DNA of 64,000 bases from NCBI RefSeq assembly GCF_014041935.1, contig NZ_CP059491.1, positions 1,116,001-1,180,000 of the forward strand, written 5' to 3'. Of this stretch, positions 17,176 through 25,400 are shown one piece after another (the stretch's first letter is position 1; each line of letters starts with the position of its first letter). The DNA is from Gordonia jinghuaiqii (GTDB lineage Bacteria; Actinomycetota; Actinomycetes; Mycobacteriales; Mycobacteriaceae). Made by a program: the position numbers and the translations under genes. The notes beneath the pieces were generated by a model, which saw only the letters and a list, made by a program, of their open reading frames with translations, was not told the DNA's origin and searched no databases.

Positions 17176-18201
17176 ATGGTGAGACGCCGGTACTGGGTGC
17201 TCGGCGGCGCTGTCGTCGGGCTGCTCGGCGCGTGCCTGCTCGCGGTCCTCGTCGGACCCGCGGGCCTGACGGCGAAAGGTGTGATCCTCGATCTTCTGGA
17301 CCGGCTGCCGCTGATCGACATCGACTCCGGGCTGACCGCACGTCAGCAGACCATCCTGTGGGAGGTTCGGATGCCGAGGATGGTGCTCGGCGTGATCGTC
17401 GGCGCGATGCTCGCGATCGCCGGTGCCGCGTACCAGGGCGTCTTCCGTAACCCCCTCGCAGACCCGTATCTGCTGGGTGTCTCCAGCGGCGCCGGGCTCG
17501 GGGCCACGGTCGCGATCGTGGCGGGCGGGGTGATCGGTTCCGTCGGCCTGCCGATCGTGGCCTTCGCCGGAGGTCTGGTCGCCGTCGCCGCGACCTACGC
17601 CCTCGGGCGCACGGTGGGAGGCGGTCGTTCCGAGGTGGTGATCATCCTGGCCGGCGTGGCGGTCGCCGCCTTCGCCAACGCGATCCAGACCTTCCTGATG
17701 CAGCAGCACGACGACACCCTGCGGCAGGTCTACAACTGGATGCTGGGACGCCTGGGCACCGACGGATGGTCGGAGGTGGTGGCCGTGGCGCCGTACGTGC
17801 TGGTGTGTGTCGCGGTCATCGCACTGTTCGGGCGCACACTCGACGTCATGGCGGTCGGTGACATCGAGGCGTCGAGCCTGGGAATCCGTCCCGAACGGGT
17901 GCGGCTGCTGCTCGTCTGCGTCGCGACACTGGGGACCGCGGCGGTGGTGGCGGTCAGCGGACTCATCGGATTCGTCGGCATCGTGATCCCGCATGCGGTT
18001 CGTCTGCTCGTCGGGCCGGGTCATCGTCTGCTGCTTCCGCTTTCGCTGCTGGTGGGTGCCGCGTTCCTGGTGCTCGCCGACGTCGTGGCGCGGACCGCGA
18101 TGTCCCCGGCCGAGCTGCCCATCGGGGTGGTCACGGCCGCGATCGGTGCGCCCTTCTTTCTGTTCGTGCTGCGGCGCAGCAGTCGGGGTGCGGCGGTATG
18201 A
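17176..18201 (+). CDS. btuC: FecCD/BtuC-family ABC transporter permease
   Basis: A 341-residue integral membrane protein with about ten hydrophobic segments. The family blocks are RMPRMVLGVIVGAMLAIAGAAYQG, RNPLADPYLLGVSSGAGLGA, GRLGTDGW, GDIEASSLGI (cytoplasmic coupling region) and LIGFVGIVIPHAVRLLVGPG. The ATG at 17176 is preferred because upstream in-frame codons are hydrophilic and unlike the family. It transports corrinoid or siderophore together with the ATPase gene, whose ATG overlaps its stop by 4 bp. Confidence 0.88.
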   Translation: MVRRRYWVLGGAVVGLLGACLLAVLVGPAGLTAKGVILDLLDRLPLIDIDSGLTARQQTILWEVRMPRMVLGVIVGAMLAIAGAAYQGVFRNPLADPYLLGVSSGAGLGATVAIVAGGVIGSVGLPIVAFAGGLVAVAATYALGRTVGGGRSEVVIILAGVAVAAFANAIQTFLMQQHDDTLRQVYNWMLGRLGTDGWSEVVAVAPYVLVCVAVIALFGRTLDVMAVGDIEASSLGIRPERVRLLLVCVATLGTAAVVAVSGLIGFVGIVIPHAVRLLVGPGHRLLLPLSLLVGAAFLVLADVVARTAMSPAELPIGVVTAAIGAPFFLFVLRRSSRGAAV

Positions 18202-19016
18202 GCACCCGCCGATCGGACCCCGCGGTGGTGTGCCGGGGTGTCTCGGCGGCCAGGGGCGGGGTCGAGGTCCTGCACGACGTCGACCTCGAGATCCCGTCCG
18301 GCGCCTGGGTTTCCCTCGTCGGGCCCAACGGATCGGGGAAGACCACGCTGCTGCACGCACTCGCGGGTCTGGTCGAGGCGAGCGGCCATCTCGACGTCGC
18401 CGGTGTGCAGCCCCGGGGTGCGCGGCGGCGCGAGATCGCGCGGGCCGTCGCACTGATGCCGCAGCGGCCCGTCGTGCCCGAGGGGACGACGGTGCGTGAG
18501 CTGATCGGTCTGGGCCGTACCCCGCACATCTCGAGGTTCGGCAGCGAGACCAAGCATGACCTGGCCGTGGTGGACAGTGTGATCGAGCGTCTCGAACTCG
18601 GGGAGTTCGCGCCGCGTCAGGCGTCCGCGCTGTCCGGCGGCGAGTTGCAACGGGTGGTGCTGGCCCGCGCGCTCGCCCAGCAGCCGCGTGTGTTGCTGCT
18701 CGACGAGCCGACCAGCGCACTCGACATCGGCCACCAGCAGCAGGTTCTCGACCTGGTGGACTCGATGCGCAGAGACCGGGAGCTGACCGTGCTGGCGGCG
18801 ATGCACGACCTGACCTCGGCGGCGCAGTACGGCCAACGTCTCGTGCTGCTCGACCGCGGGCGCATCGTCGCCGACGGGCCGCCCGCCGAGGTGCTCACCG
18901 TTGCCCGGTTGAACGAGGTGTACGCCGCGCGCGTGGAGGTACTCGACCGGCGGAGCGGTCCCGCGGTGCTGCCGCTGCGGTCGACCCCGCCCGACGTCGC
19001 GGACGGGCCGGAGTGA
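18198..19016 (+). CDS. btuD: ABC transporter ATP-binding protein (BtuD/FecE type)
   Basis: A 272-residue ATPase. Walker A is GPNGSGKTT, the signature is LSGGELQRVVLARAL, Walker B is VLLLDEPTSALD, and the switch histidine is in AAMHDLTSA. The C-terminal end (LTVARLNEVYAARVEVL) is typical of iron and B12 importers. It overlaps the permease gene by ATGA and the following fusion gene by TGATG, so four genes (btuF, btuC, btuD and the cobU fusion) are probably one operon. The substrate assignment depends on the cobU neighbour. Confidence 0.9.
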   Translation: MSTRRSDPAVVCRGVSAARGGVEVLHDVDLEIPSGAWVSLVGPNGSGKTTLLHALAGLVEASGHLDVAGVQPRGARRREIARAVALMPQRPVVPEGTTVRELIGLGRTPHISRFGSETKHDLAVVDSVIERLELGEFAPRQASALSGGELQRVVLARALAQQPRVLLLDEPTSALDIGHQQQVLDLVDSMRRDRELTVLAAMHDLTSAAQYGQRLVLLDRGRIVADGPPAEVLTVARLNEVYAARVEVLDRRSGPAVLPLRSTPPDVADGPE

Positions 19017-20368
19017 TGGAGGTCGTGCTGCTCGGCACCGGTGCCGCCGACGGTTGGCCGAATCCGTTCTGCCGGTGCGCGTCCTGCGTCGACGCCGCGG
19101 CGACCTCGGAGATCCGAGGCCAGACCGCAGCGCTCGTGGACGACACCCTGATGCTCGACTGCGGTCCCGAGATACCTGGAGCTGCAGCACGATTCGGCCG
19201 ATCCCTCGCCGGTGTCCGGTATGTGCTCGTCACGCACGCGCACTCCGACCATCTCGGACCGCAGATGTTGTTGTCGCGGTCGTGGGTTCACGGGCTGGGC
19301 GAACTGCAGTTGGTCGGACCCGCCGAGGCGTTGGACACCTGCCGGGACTGGGTGGGCCCCGACGATCCGGTGACGTTCGTGCCGGTTGCGGCGGGAGACC
19401 GGATTCAACTGGGGGACTACGATGTTCGAGTGCTGCCCGCGCGGCATCGGGTCTTCGCCGACGGCGACGCCGTACTCTACGACGTGACCGGCGCCGACGG
19501 TGCGCGATTCTTGTGGGCAACCGACACCGGGATGTGGCCGCGGCCCTTCTTCGACTCTGTGGCCGGAGCGCGGTACGACACGGTGTTCCTCGAGGAGACC
19601 TTCGGTGACCACGACGACCTGTCATCGGGCCACCTGGGCCTCAACGGATTTCGGAAGATGGTCGAGTCGATGCGCGCCGTGGGCGCGGCCACCGATTCCA
19701 CCGACCTCGTCGCGGTGCACCTCGGCCATCACAATCCGCCGGTGGGTGAGCTACGCCGACGACTCGCGGAGGTCGGTGCGCGGCCGGGGCGCGATGGGGA
19801 AACCGTGACCGTGGGTGGTGTCGCGTCGATTGACGGCACGACGCGCGGCCACCGCACCTTTGTCACCGGGGGTGCGCGGTCGGGTAAGTCGCGGTACGCC
19901 GAGGCTCTTCTCGGCGATGCCGCCGAGGTGGTCTATGTGGCCGCAGGCGGACGCCGCGCCGACGACCCCGACTGGGCCCGGCGCGTCGAACTGCACCGCG
20001 CCCGCCGGCCGGCGTCGTGGACCACGCTCGAGACCACCGACGTGCCCGGGGTTCTGCGTTCGGCGAGCAGTCCGATTCTCATCGAGTGTCTGGGCACCTG
20101 GCTCACCGCGCGACTCGACCATCACGAGGTATGGGACAGCGGGGATCTGACCGGTGTCCGGGGCGACGTCGCGGAGCTGCTCGATGCCTGGCAGTCGTGC
20201 GAAGCGCCGGTGGTGGCGGTCAGCAACGAGGCGGGCAGCGGCGTCGTGCCGGCCACCGCGTCGGGCCGGTTGTTCCGAGATGAGCTGGGCCGTCTCAATG
20301 CCGCGATCGCAGATACCTCCGACTCGGTGGTGTTGATGGTCGCCGGGCAGGCCCTCACCATCCGGTGA
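19016..20368 (+). CDS. cobU: Fusion: PhnP-like metallo-beta-lactamase domain + CobU (adenosylcobinamide kinase/guanylyltransferase)
   Basis: A 450-residue two-domain protein. Residues 1-255 are a metallo-beta-lactamase fold with LLGTGAADG, a CRCASC cysteine cluster (19-24) as in the PhnP phosphodiesterase, and the zinc motif THAHSDHLG (H74, H76, D78, H79). Residues 278-450 are CobU: Walker A GGARSGKS (285-292), RRVELHRARRP with H327 as expected GMP-accepting residue, VAVSNEAGSGVVP, and RLFRDELGRLN. CobU phosphorylates adenosylcobinamide and converts it to the GDP form for corrinoid salvage. It is the last gene of the B12 uptake operon. A GTG one codon upstream is an alternative start. The role of the hydrolase half is unknown. 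Confidence 0.85.
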   Translation: MEVVLLGTGAADGWPNPFCRCASCVDAAATSEIRGQTAALVDDTLMLDCGPEIPGAAARFGRSLAGVRYVLVTHAHSDHLGPQMLLSRSWVHGLGELQLVGPAEALDTCRDWVGPDDPVTFVPVAAGDRIQLGDYDVRVLPARHRVFADGDAVLYDVTGADGARFLWATDTGMWPRPFFDSVAGARYDTVFLEETFGDHDDLSSGHLGLNGFRKMVESMRAVGAATDSTDLVAVHLGHHNPPVGELRRRLAEVGARPGRDGETVTVGGVASIDGTTRGHRTFVTGGARSGKSRYAEALLGDAAEVVYVAAGGRRADDPDWARRVELHRARRPASWTTLETTDVPGVLRSASSPILIECLGTWLTARLDHHEVWDSGDLTGVRGDVAELLDAWQSCEAPVVAVSNEAGSGVVPATASGRLFRDELGRLNAAIADTSDSVVLMVAGQALTIR

Positions 20369-20475
20369 GGCATTCCGCCCATAGGAAACCCGACGCCGCA
20401 GTTCTCTCGTCCCCCTGAGTGCGCTCCGAACGCGAATTTTCGAGGTTCACCGCGCGCGAACGTCGACCCTCCAGT

Positions 20476-20508
20476 ACTGTTCGACTAACAGTTGGACTGT
20501 TGAACAGT
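20476..20508 (+). promoter_or_regulatory. Operator region upstream of the aldehyde dehydrogenase operon
   Basis: ACTGTTGAACAGT (20496-20508) is a perfect palindrome around one base. Just upstream, ACTGTT and AACAGT flank CGACT (20476-20492), a spaced version of the same half-sites. The near-identical motif recurs twice at the divergent promoter of the local GntR/FCD gene, so these are likely its operators. The first gene begins 18 bp downstream, so binding would block transcription. Confidence 0.7.
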
Positions 20509-20526
20509 AGGAAAGAGGCGCAAACG

Positions 20527-21990
20527 ATGACTGGTTGGGCGGGTAGCGAGCTGCTCGGGCATCTCGAGACGGGTATCCACGTGGGGCACTGGCGATCGCC
20601 TGCCGAACCGCGGACGCTCGCGGTCACCTCACCCGCGACCGGTGCGGAGATCGCGACGGTGGCCGACGCGCGCGAGGCCGACGCGCGTGCCGCGCTCGAC
20701 ACCGCGGTGGCCGCGATGGCCGGCTGGTCGGCGACCAGCCCGATCGCGCGTGCCGACCTGCTGATGGCCGCGTATGCGCGGGTCCTCGAGGTCGCGGACG
20801 ATCTCGCCGTCGTGATCTGCGCCGAAACCGGGAAGACGCTCGCCGAGGCCAAGGGTGAAGTCGCCTATGGTGCACAGTATCTCCGCTGGTATGCCGAGGA
20901 GGCCGTCCGACTCGGCGGTCGCATCGCGACTTCTCCGGACGGTTCCACCGACATCGTCGTCGAACGTGGTCCGGTGGGTCCGTGCCTGTTGATCACGCCG
21001 TGGAACTTCCCCTTCGCCATGGTCACCCGCAAGGTCGCCCCGGCCCTCGCGGCGGGCAACACGGTGATCCTCAAGCCGTCGGAGCTGACCCCGTTGTCGG
21101 CGTATGTGCTCGTCCACGTGCTGCTCGAGGTCGGGGTGCCCGCCGGCGTCGTCTCGCTGCTGACCACCACCCGCCCCGCCGAGATCAGCGAGCCGCTGCT
21201 GTCCGACGCACGGCTGCGCAAGGTGTCGTTCACCGGATCGACCGGTGTCGGACGGCTCCTGCACGAGCAGGCGTCGGCGCACTTCGCCAAGACCTCGCTC
21301 GAACTCGGCGGTGATGCACCGCTTCTCGTCTTCGACGACGCCGATGTCGATCGCGCGGTCGAGGGAATCATGCTCGCCAAGTTCCGCAACTCCGGGCAGT
21401 CGTGTGTGGCCGCCAACCGGATCTACCTGCAGCGCAGCATCGCCGGACCGGTGGTGGACAAGCTCGCGGAGCGCATCGATGCCCTGCGTGTGGACGACGG
21501 ATTCGCCGACGGCGCCGATGTCGGCGCCGTCATCGACGAACGCGCACAGGCCAAGTGCGCACAGATCGTGGACACCGCGGTCGCCGCGGGCGGCACGGTC
21601 CGCGCGCGTAGTTCGGTCCCCTCGACCGGTAGCTTCGTGCCCGCCACCCTGGTCGTCGACGTGCCGTTGGAATCGCCGCTCCGCGATCAGGAGATCTTCG
21701 GTCCCATCGCGATCGTCAGCATCTTCGACGACGAGGACGAGGTCATCTCCGCCGCGAACAACACGTCCTACGGGCTCGCGTCCTACGTCTTCACCCAGGA
21801 CATCGATCGCGCGAGCCGCGTCGGCCGGGCCATCGACGCCGGGATGGTCGGCATCAACACCGGTCTGATCTCGAACGTCGCGGCTCCCTTCGGCGGTGTC
21901 AAGGACTCGGGAGTGGGTCGCGAAGGCGGAGCAGAGGGCATCGAGGAGTACCAGAACCTGCGCTACCTCTCCGTGGTGCGCGGGCGATGA
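20527..21990 (+). CDS. NAD(P)-dependent aldehyde dehydrogenase (succinate-semialdehyde dehydrogenase-like)
   Basis: A 487-residue aldehyde dehydrogenase. The active site is visible: catalytic C293 in NSGQSCVAANR, general base E259 in SLELGGDAP, the cofactor block TPWNFPFAMVTRK, and FTGSTGVGR. The closest family look is GabD. Together with the kinase and lyase genes that overlap or abut it, an amino-semialdehyde such as 2-aminoadipate semialdehyde, or acetaldehyde, is a plausible substrate (inference). The ATG at 20527 is preceded by AGGAAAGAGG and lies just after the operator, which excludes upstream starts. The ATG of the kinase overlaps its stop (ATGA). Confidence 0.88.
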   Translation: MTGWAGSELLGHLETGIHVGHWRSPAEPRTLAVTSPATGAEIATVADAREADARAALDTAVAAMAGWSATSPIARADLLMAAYARVLEVADDLAVVICAETGKTLAEAKGEVAYGAQYLRWYAEEAVRLGGRIATSPDGSTDIVVERGPVGPCLLITPWNFPFAMVTRKVAPALAAGNTVILKPSELTPLSAYVLVHVLLEVGVPAGVVSLLTTTRPAEISEPLLSDARLRKVSFTGSTGVGRLLHEQASAHFAKTSLELGGDAPLLVFDDADVDRAVEGIMLAKFRNSGQSCVAANRIYLQRSIAGPVVDKLAERIDALRVDDGFADGADVGAVIDERAQAKCAQIVDTAVAAGGTVRARSSVPSTGSFVPATLVVDVPLESPLRDQEIFGPIAIVSIFDDEDEVISAANNTSYGLASYVFTQDIDRASRVGRAIDAGMVGINTGLISNVAAPFGGVKDSGVGREGGAEGIEEYQNLRYLSVVRGR

Positions 21991-23138
21991 CCGAACGCAC
22001 CATGAGCTTCTTCGAACAGGTACTCGTCGAGACCGCGGTCGCCGCGCCGCAACAGCCCGTCGACCGCGCCCTGGTGGAGCAGTTGCTCGTCGAGAACTAC
22101 GGCCTCCGCGGGCATCTGGAACCGATCGCCACCGAGAAGGACGACACCTTCCGGTTGCGCGATGATCGTGACTACCTCGTCAAATGCTCGCCGGCGACCG
22201 AGGATCCGGAACTGGTCGACCTGCAGACGGCGGCGATGGTCCATCTGGAGGTGACCAGTCCCGACCTCCCGGTCCAACGGGTGATCCCGACCAGGGACTC
22301 CGCCCGCGAGGTCGTCATCCCCGGCACCGAGCCCTACCCCCGAATCCTGCGGGTGCTGAGCTACGTTCCGGGTGACCTCCTCAAGGACGGCGCCCGGACC
22401 GCGACGCACTGGTCCGCGGCGGGCAAGATGCTCGGCCGGCTCACCGTGGCGATGGAAGGGTTCTCCCATCCCCGTGACAAGCGCCGGTTGCTCTGGGACA
22501 TGGGCAATTTCGACAAGCTGTCGGAGTTGCTGACCTTCGTCGACGACGAGCCCTCACGAACCCTGGCAGATGCCGTCTTCGCCGAGTACTGCGACACGGT
22601 CGCGCCGCGTCTCGACGACCTCGAACGCCAGGTGATCCACGGCGACTTCAGTCCGTACAACGCCGTGGTCGACTCACAGGACCCGCAATTCGTCACCGGC
22701 ATCATCGATTTCGGTGACGTGGTGCACACCTGCGTGGCATTCGACGTCGCGGTCGGGATGGCGAACCTGATCGGCGTCGACGAGACGGATCCGTGGGGGC
22801 ACGCCCTGGACTTTCTCGACGGCTACCTCGAGACCCGCCCGCTGCCGGCCGACGCCGTCGAACTGTTGCGCGAGATCGCTCTCGGGCGCCTGTTGTTGCG
22901 GGCCCTCGTCGTGCGTTGGCGCGCACACGGCGATCCCGAGCGACACGCCTATCTCGTCACCCATGCAGCCCGTGACTGGACCTACCTGCGCCGTGCCCAC
23001 GAGGTCGACGCCGGCGACGTGCGCAGTCGCCTGCGTGCCGCCGCCGAGCGGAGCGCACGTCGCGGCGCGGAGGCGGCATCGGTTGTGGCATCAGACAACT
23101 CCGAACTCGAATCACCTGAAGGAGCACACCAGCGATGA
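21987..23138 (+). CDS. Aminoglycoside-phosphotransferase-fold kinase (hydroxylysine-kinase-like)
   Basis: A 383-residue kinase of the APH/choline kinase fold. Catalytic loop VIHGDFSPYN carries H218, D220 and N225; the metal motif is IIDFGDVVH (D241). The N-terminal lobe keeps a lysine in DYLVKC. Sequence order and the neighbouring class III PLP gene resemble human HYKK (5-hydroxylysine kinase) and its phospholyase partner. Antibiotic resistance is less likely in this operon context. ATGA overlap with the dehydrogenase and with the next gene supports coupled translation. Hydroxylysine, ethanolamine or another amino alcohol may be the substrate. Confidence 0.75.
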   Translation: MTERTMSFFEQVLVETAVAAPQQPVDRALVEQLLVENYGLRGHLEPIATEKDDTFRLRDDRDYLVKCSPATEDPELVDLQTAAMVHLEVTSPDLPVQRVIPTRDSAREVVIPGTEPYPRILRVLSYVPGDLLKDGARTATHWSAAGKMLGRLTVAMEGFSHPRDKRRLLWDMGNFDKLSELLTFVDDEPSRTLADAVFAEYCDTVAPRLDDLERQVIHGDFSPYNAVVDSQDPQFVTGIIDFGDVVHTCVAFDVAVGMANLIGVDETDPWGHALDFLDGYLETRPLPADAVELLREIALGRLLLRALVVRWRAHGDPERHAYLVTHAARDWTYLRRAHEVDAGDVRSRLRAAAERSARRGAEAASVVASDNSELESPEGAHQR

Positions 23139-24457
23139 GCAAGCCCGTCATGGTCAACGCCTACGATCCGGCCGACGCCGACCGCGTCGAGCCGCGTACC
23201 AGGAAGCTGATCGAGCGGCGCGAGGACGTCCTCGGGCCCGGCTACCGCCTGTTCTACCGGGAGCCGCTGGCGGTCGAGCGTGGGGAAGGGGCGCACCTGT
23301 TCGACGCCGACGGCAACGACTACCTCGACGTCTACAACAACGTTCCGAGCGTGGGGCATTGTCACCCGCACGTGGTCGGCGCCGTGCACGCGCAGATGCA
23401 GCGTCTGAACACCAACACGCGCTACGTCCAGGAGTCGCTGGTCGCCTACTCCGAGCGCCTCGTCGCGACGTTTCCGGACGAACTGAACCGGGTGACCTTC
23501 ACCTGCACCGGTTCCGAGGCCAACGACCTCGCTCTCCGCGTCGCTCGGTACCACACCGGCAACCAGGGCGTGATCGTCACCGAAGGTGCCTACCACGGCC
23601 TCACGTCGGAGGTTGCTGCCTTCTCGCCGTCCCTGGGCATCGGTTCTCCGCTCGGATCACACGTCCGCACGATCAAGGCCCCCGACCAGCGTCTCGCGCC
23701 GGGTTCGATGCAGGACTACATGCGCGACCAGATCCGCGGCGCCATAGCCGATCTGCAGCGGCACGGTTACGGTCTCGCCGCCTTCTTCGCCGACAGCATC
23801 TTCTCCAGTGACGGCGTCTTCTCCGACCCGGCGGGCTTCCTGCAGCCGATCGTCGAGGAGGTCCACAACGCGGGTGGTCTCTACGTCGCCGACGAGGTGC
23901 AGCCGGGGTTCTGCCGACTCGGTGAGTCCTGGTGGGGATTCCAGCGGCACGGCATCACCCCCGATCTCGTCACCATCGGAAAGCCGATGGGCAACGGCAT
24001 CCCCGTCGCGGCGGTGATCTTCCGGAGCGAGGTGACCGAGGATTTCGGTCGTAATGTCAGATACTTCAACACCTTCGGCGGAAGCTCGGTTCCCATCGCG
24101 GCGGCGAACGCGGTACTCGACGTCATCGAGCAGGAAGGACTGCAGGAACGCGCACGCACCGTCGGTGCCACGTTGCGCAGCGGGATCGAAGAGGTGCTCG
24201 CGCCGTACGACGCGGTCGCCGAGGTGCGCGGTATCGGTTACTTCCTCGGGGTCGACATCGTCGACGCGGCGGGCGACCCGGATCCGGTCAGGGCCGCCGA
24301 CCTGGTGAACGACCTGCGCAACCGTCGGGTGCTGATCTCGGCGAGCGGACCGGACGGCAACGTGCTGAAGATCCGTCCGCCGCTGGCGTTCTCGGCCGCC
24401 GACGCCGACCGATTCCTGACCGAGCTGGCGGCCGCCGGCCCGGTGCTCAAGGGCTGA
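23135..24457 (+). CDS. Class III PLP enzyme, phospholyase type (ETNPPL/PHYKPL-like)
   Basis: A 440-residue fold-type I PLP enzyme. The Schiff-base lysine is K283 in VTIGKPMGNG; PLP contacts include TGSEAND (126-132) and VADEVQPGF. The stretch YNNVPSVGHCHPHVV with LNTNTRYV strongly resembles human ethanolamine-phosphate and 5-phosphohydroxylysine phospholyases rather than ordinary aminotransferases. These enzymes release ammonia and phosphate to give an aldehyde, which fits the upstream kinase and downstream-acting dehydrogenase. Plain omega-transaminase is the alternative. It ends convergently with the GntR gene across a hairpin terminator. Confidence 0.8.
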   Translation: MSKPVMVNAYDPADADRVEPRTRKLIERREDVLGPGYRLFYREPLAVERGEGAHLFDADGNDYLDVYNNVPSVGHCHPHVVGAVHAQMQRLNTNTRYVQESLVAYSERLVATFPDELNRVTFTCTGSEANDLALRVARYHTGNQGVIVTEGAYHGLTSEVAAFSPSLGIGSPLGSHVRTIKAPDQRLAPGSMQDYMRDQIRGAIADLQRHGYGLAAFFADSIFSSDGVFSDPAGFLQPIVEEVHNAGGLYVADEVQPGFCRLGESWWGFQRHGITPDLVTIGKPMGNGIPVAAVIFRSEVTEDFGRNVRYFNTFGGSSVPIAAANAVLDVIEQEGLQERARTVGATLRSGIEEVLAPYDAVAEVRGIGYFLGVDIVDAAGDPDPVRAADLVNDLRNRRVLISASGPDGNVLKIRPPLAFSAADADRFLTELAAAGPVLKG

Positions 24458-24467
24458 TGGACACCGT

Positions 24468-24490
24468 GGGCCCGGCGCGACGCCGGGCCC
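24468..24490. terminator. Bidirectional terminator between convergent genes
   Basis: GGGCCCGGCG, loop CGA, CGCCGGGCCC: a perfect 10-bp G/C stem in the 43 bp between the phospholyase-like gene and the convergent GntR gene. Confidence 0.75.
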
Positions 24491-24500
24491 CGGGGTCGTC

Positions 24501-25190
24501 TCAGACCGTCGACTCCCGGGCCCGGCGCTTGCGGATGGCCTCGCGAACTTCGTCGCGGGTGAGCAGGACGGTGTCACCGACGACCTCGACGGCACGGTCA
24601 GGATTGCGTGACTCGATGGCCTTCACGATGGCCTCGTGTTCGGCGCGAAGCTTGTCGTGGTCCTCGTATTCGCGCTCCTCGATCGACAACAGGAACGCGA
24701 AGAACCGGATCTGGCGTAGCAACTGCTCGAAGACCGACGTCAGGAATGCATTGTCCAACAACGCAACTATCGATTCGTGGACCTTGAGGTCCTTCTCGAC
24801 GATGCGGTCGGGATCGTGGTCGGCGAGCACTGCGGCGAACTCGTCGAAGGCCTTGCGGACGCCGCCGAGGTCGATGTCGTCGGAGACCTGCCGGGCCCCG
24901 AGGGTCTCGAGGTGGAACCGCGCGGCGAAGAGATCGAGGATCTCGGCGTCGGTGGGGTCCCAGACCTGCATCCCGCGCCGGGGATGTGGCCGCAACAGGC
25001 CTGTCGCCTCGAGCAGGCGCACGGCCTCACGCATGGTGTTGCGGGAGATTCCGAGGTCGCGGGACAGGGTGCTCTCGTTGATGCGATCGCCGGGAAGCAG
25101 TGCGCCCTTGAGGATCATGTCCTGGAGTCCGTCGGCGACCTGCTGGGGCGTCGTGGTGCGTTGAAGCGTCACGAAGTCTGAGAGATCCAT
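24501..25190 (-). CDS. GntR-family regulator with FCD domain (FadR subfamily)
   Basis: A 229-residue regulator. The winged helix is at about 10-80 (GDRINESTLSRDLGISRNTMREAVRLLEATGLLRPHPRRG). The all-helical FCD ligand-binding domain follows (FAARFHLETLGARQV, DLKVHESIVALLDNAFLTSVFEQL, DHDKLRAEHEAIVKAIESRN), keeping the His residues that bind metal in this class. The ATG at 25188-25190 fits the family start. Operator-like sites lie 19 bp upstream and again in front of the ABC and dehydrogenase operons, so it probably represses both units and itself. The inducer is likely the imported substrate or an intermediate. Confidence 0.9.
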   Translation of the reverse strand: MDLSDFVTLQRTTTPQQVADGLQDMILKGALLPGDRINESTLSRDLGISRNTMREAVRLLEATGLLRPHPRRGMQVWDPTDAEILDLFAARFHLETLGARQVSDDIDLGGVRKAFDEFAAVLADHDPDRIVEKDLKVHESIVALLDNAFLTSVFEQLLRQIRFFAFLLSIEEREYEDHDKLRAEHEAIVKAIESRNPDRAVEVVGDTVLLTRDEVREAIRKRRARESTV

Positions 25191-25208
25191 GCGGCTAAGA
25201 TAGCGCCA

Positions 25209-25221
25209 TTTGTTCAACAGT
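25209..25221. promoter_or_regulatory. GntR/FCD operator candidate near its own start
   Basis: The complement strand reads ACTGTTGAACAAA, matching 11 of 13 positions of the palindrome at 20496. It lies 19 bp upstream of the regulator's ATG and suggests autorepression. Confidence 0.6.
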
Positions 25222-25334
25222 GGGGCGATCCGGCGCGGCCAGCAGGGTCTCGGGGGGACGAATTTGGGACACGACCAGCCGCCGTAACACGGTGGAAACA
25301 CGAAAAGTACGCGGGCGAAAACAATCGCTGGTTG

Positions 25335-25347
25335 ACTGTTGAACAGA
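25335..25347 (+). promoter_or_regulatory. GntR/FCD operator candidate upstream of the ABC importer
   Basis: ACTGTTGAACAGA matches 12 of 13 positions of the 20496 site and lies 54 bp upstream of the ATPase ATG. An extra half-site ACAGTT follows at 25350. It suggests the importer genes belong to the same regulon. Confidence 0.65.
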
Positions 25348-25400
25348 AAGACAGTTCTGCAATGGTGTTGTCCGGCAGACGAGCGAAGTGTGAGGATCGA

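Noticed and set aside
16912..18720. Long minus-strand frame opposite the btuC and btuD genes
   Set aside because: Composition is dominated by Arg, His and Pro; the plus strand codes for intact transporter proteins.
21987..23138. Aminoglycoside resistance gene
   Set aside because: Only the general kinase fold supports it. The operon with a phospholyase and an aldehyde dehydrogenase, under a catabolic regulator, argues for metabolism.
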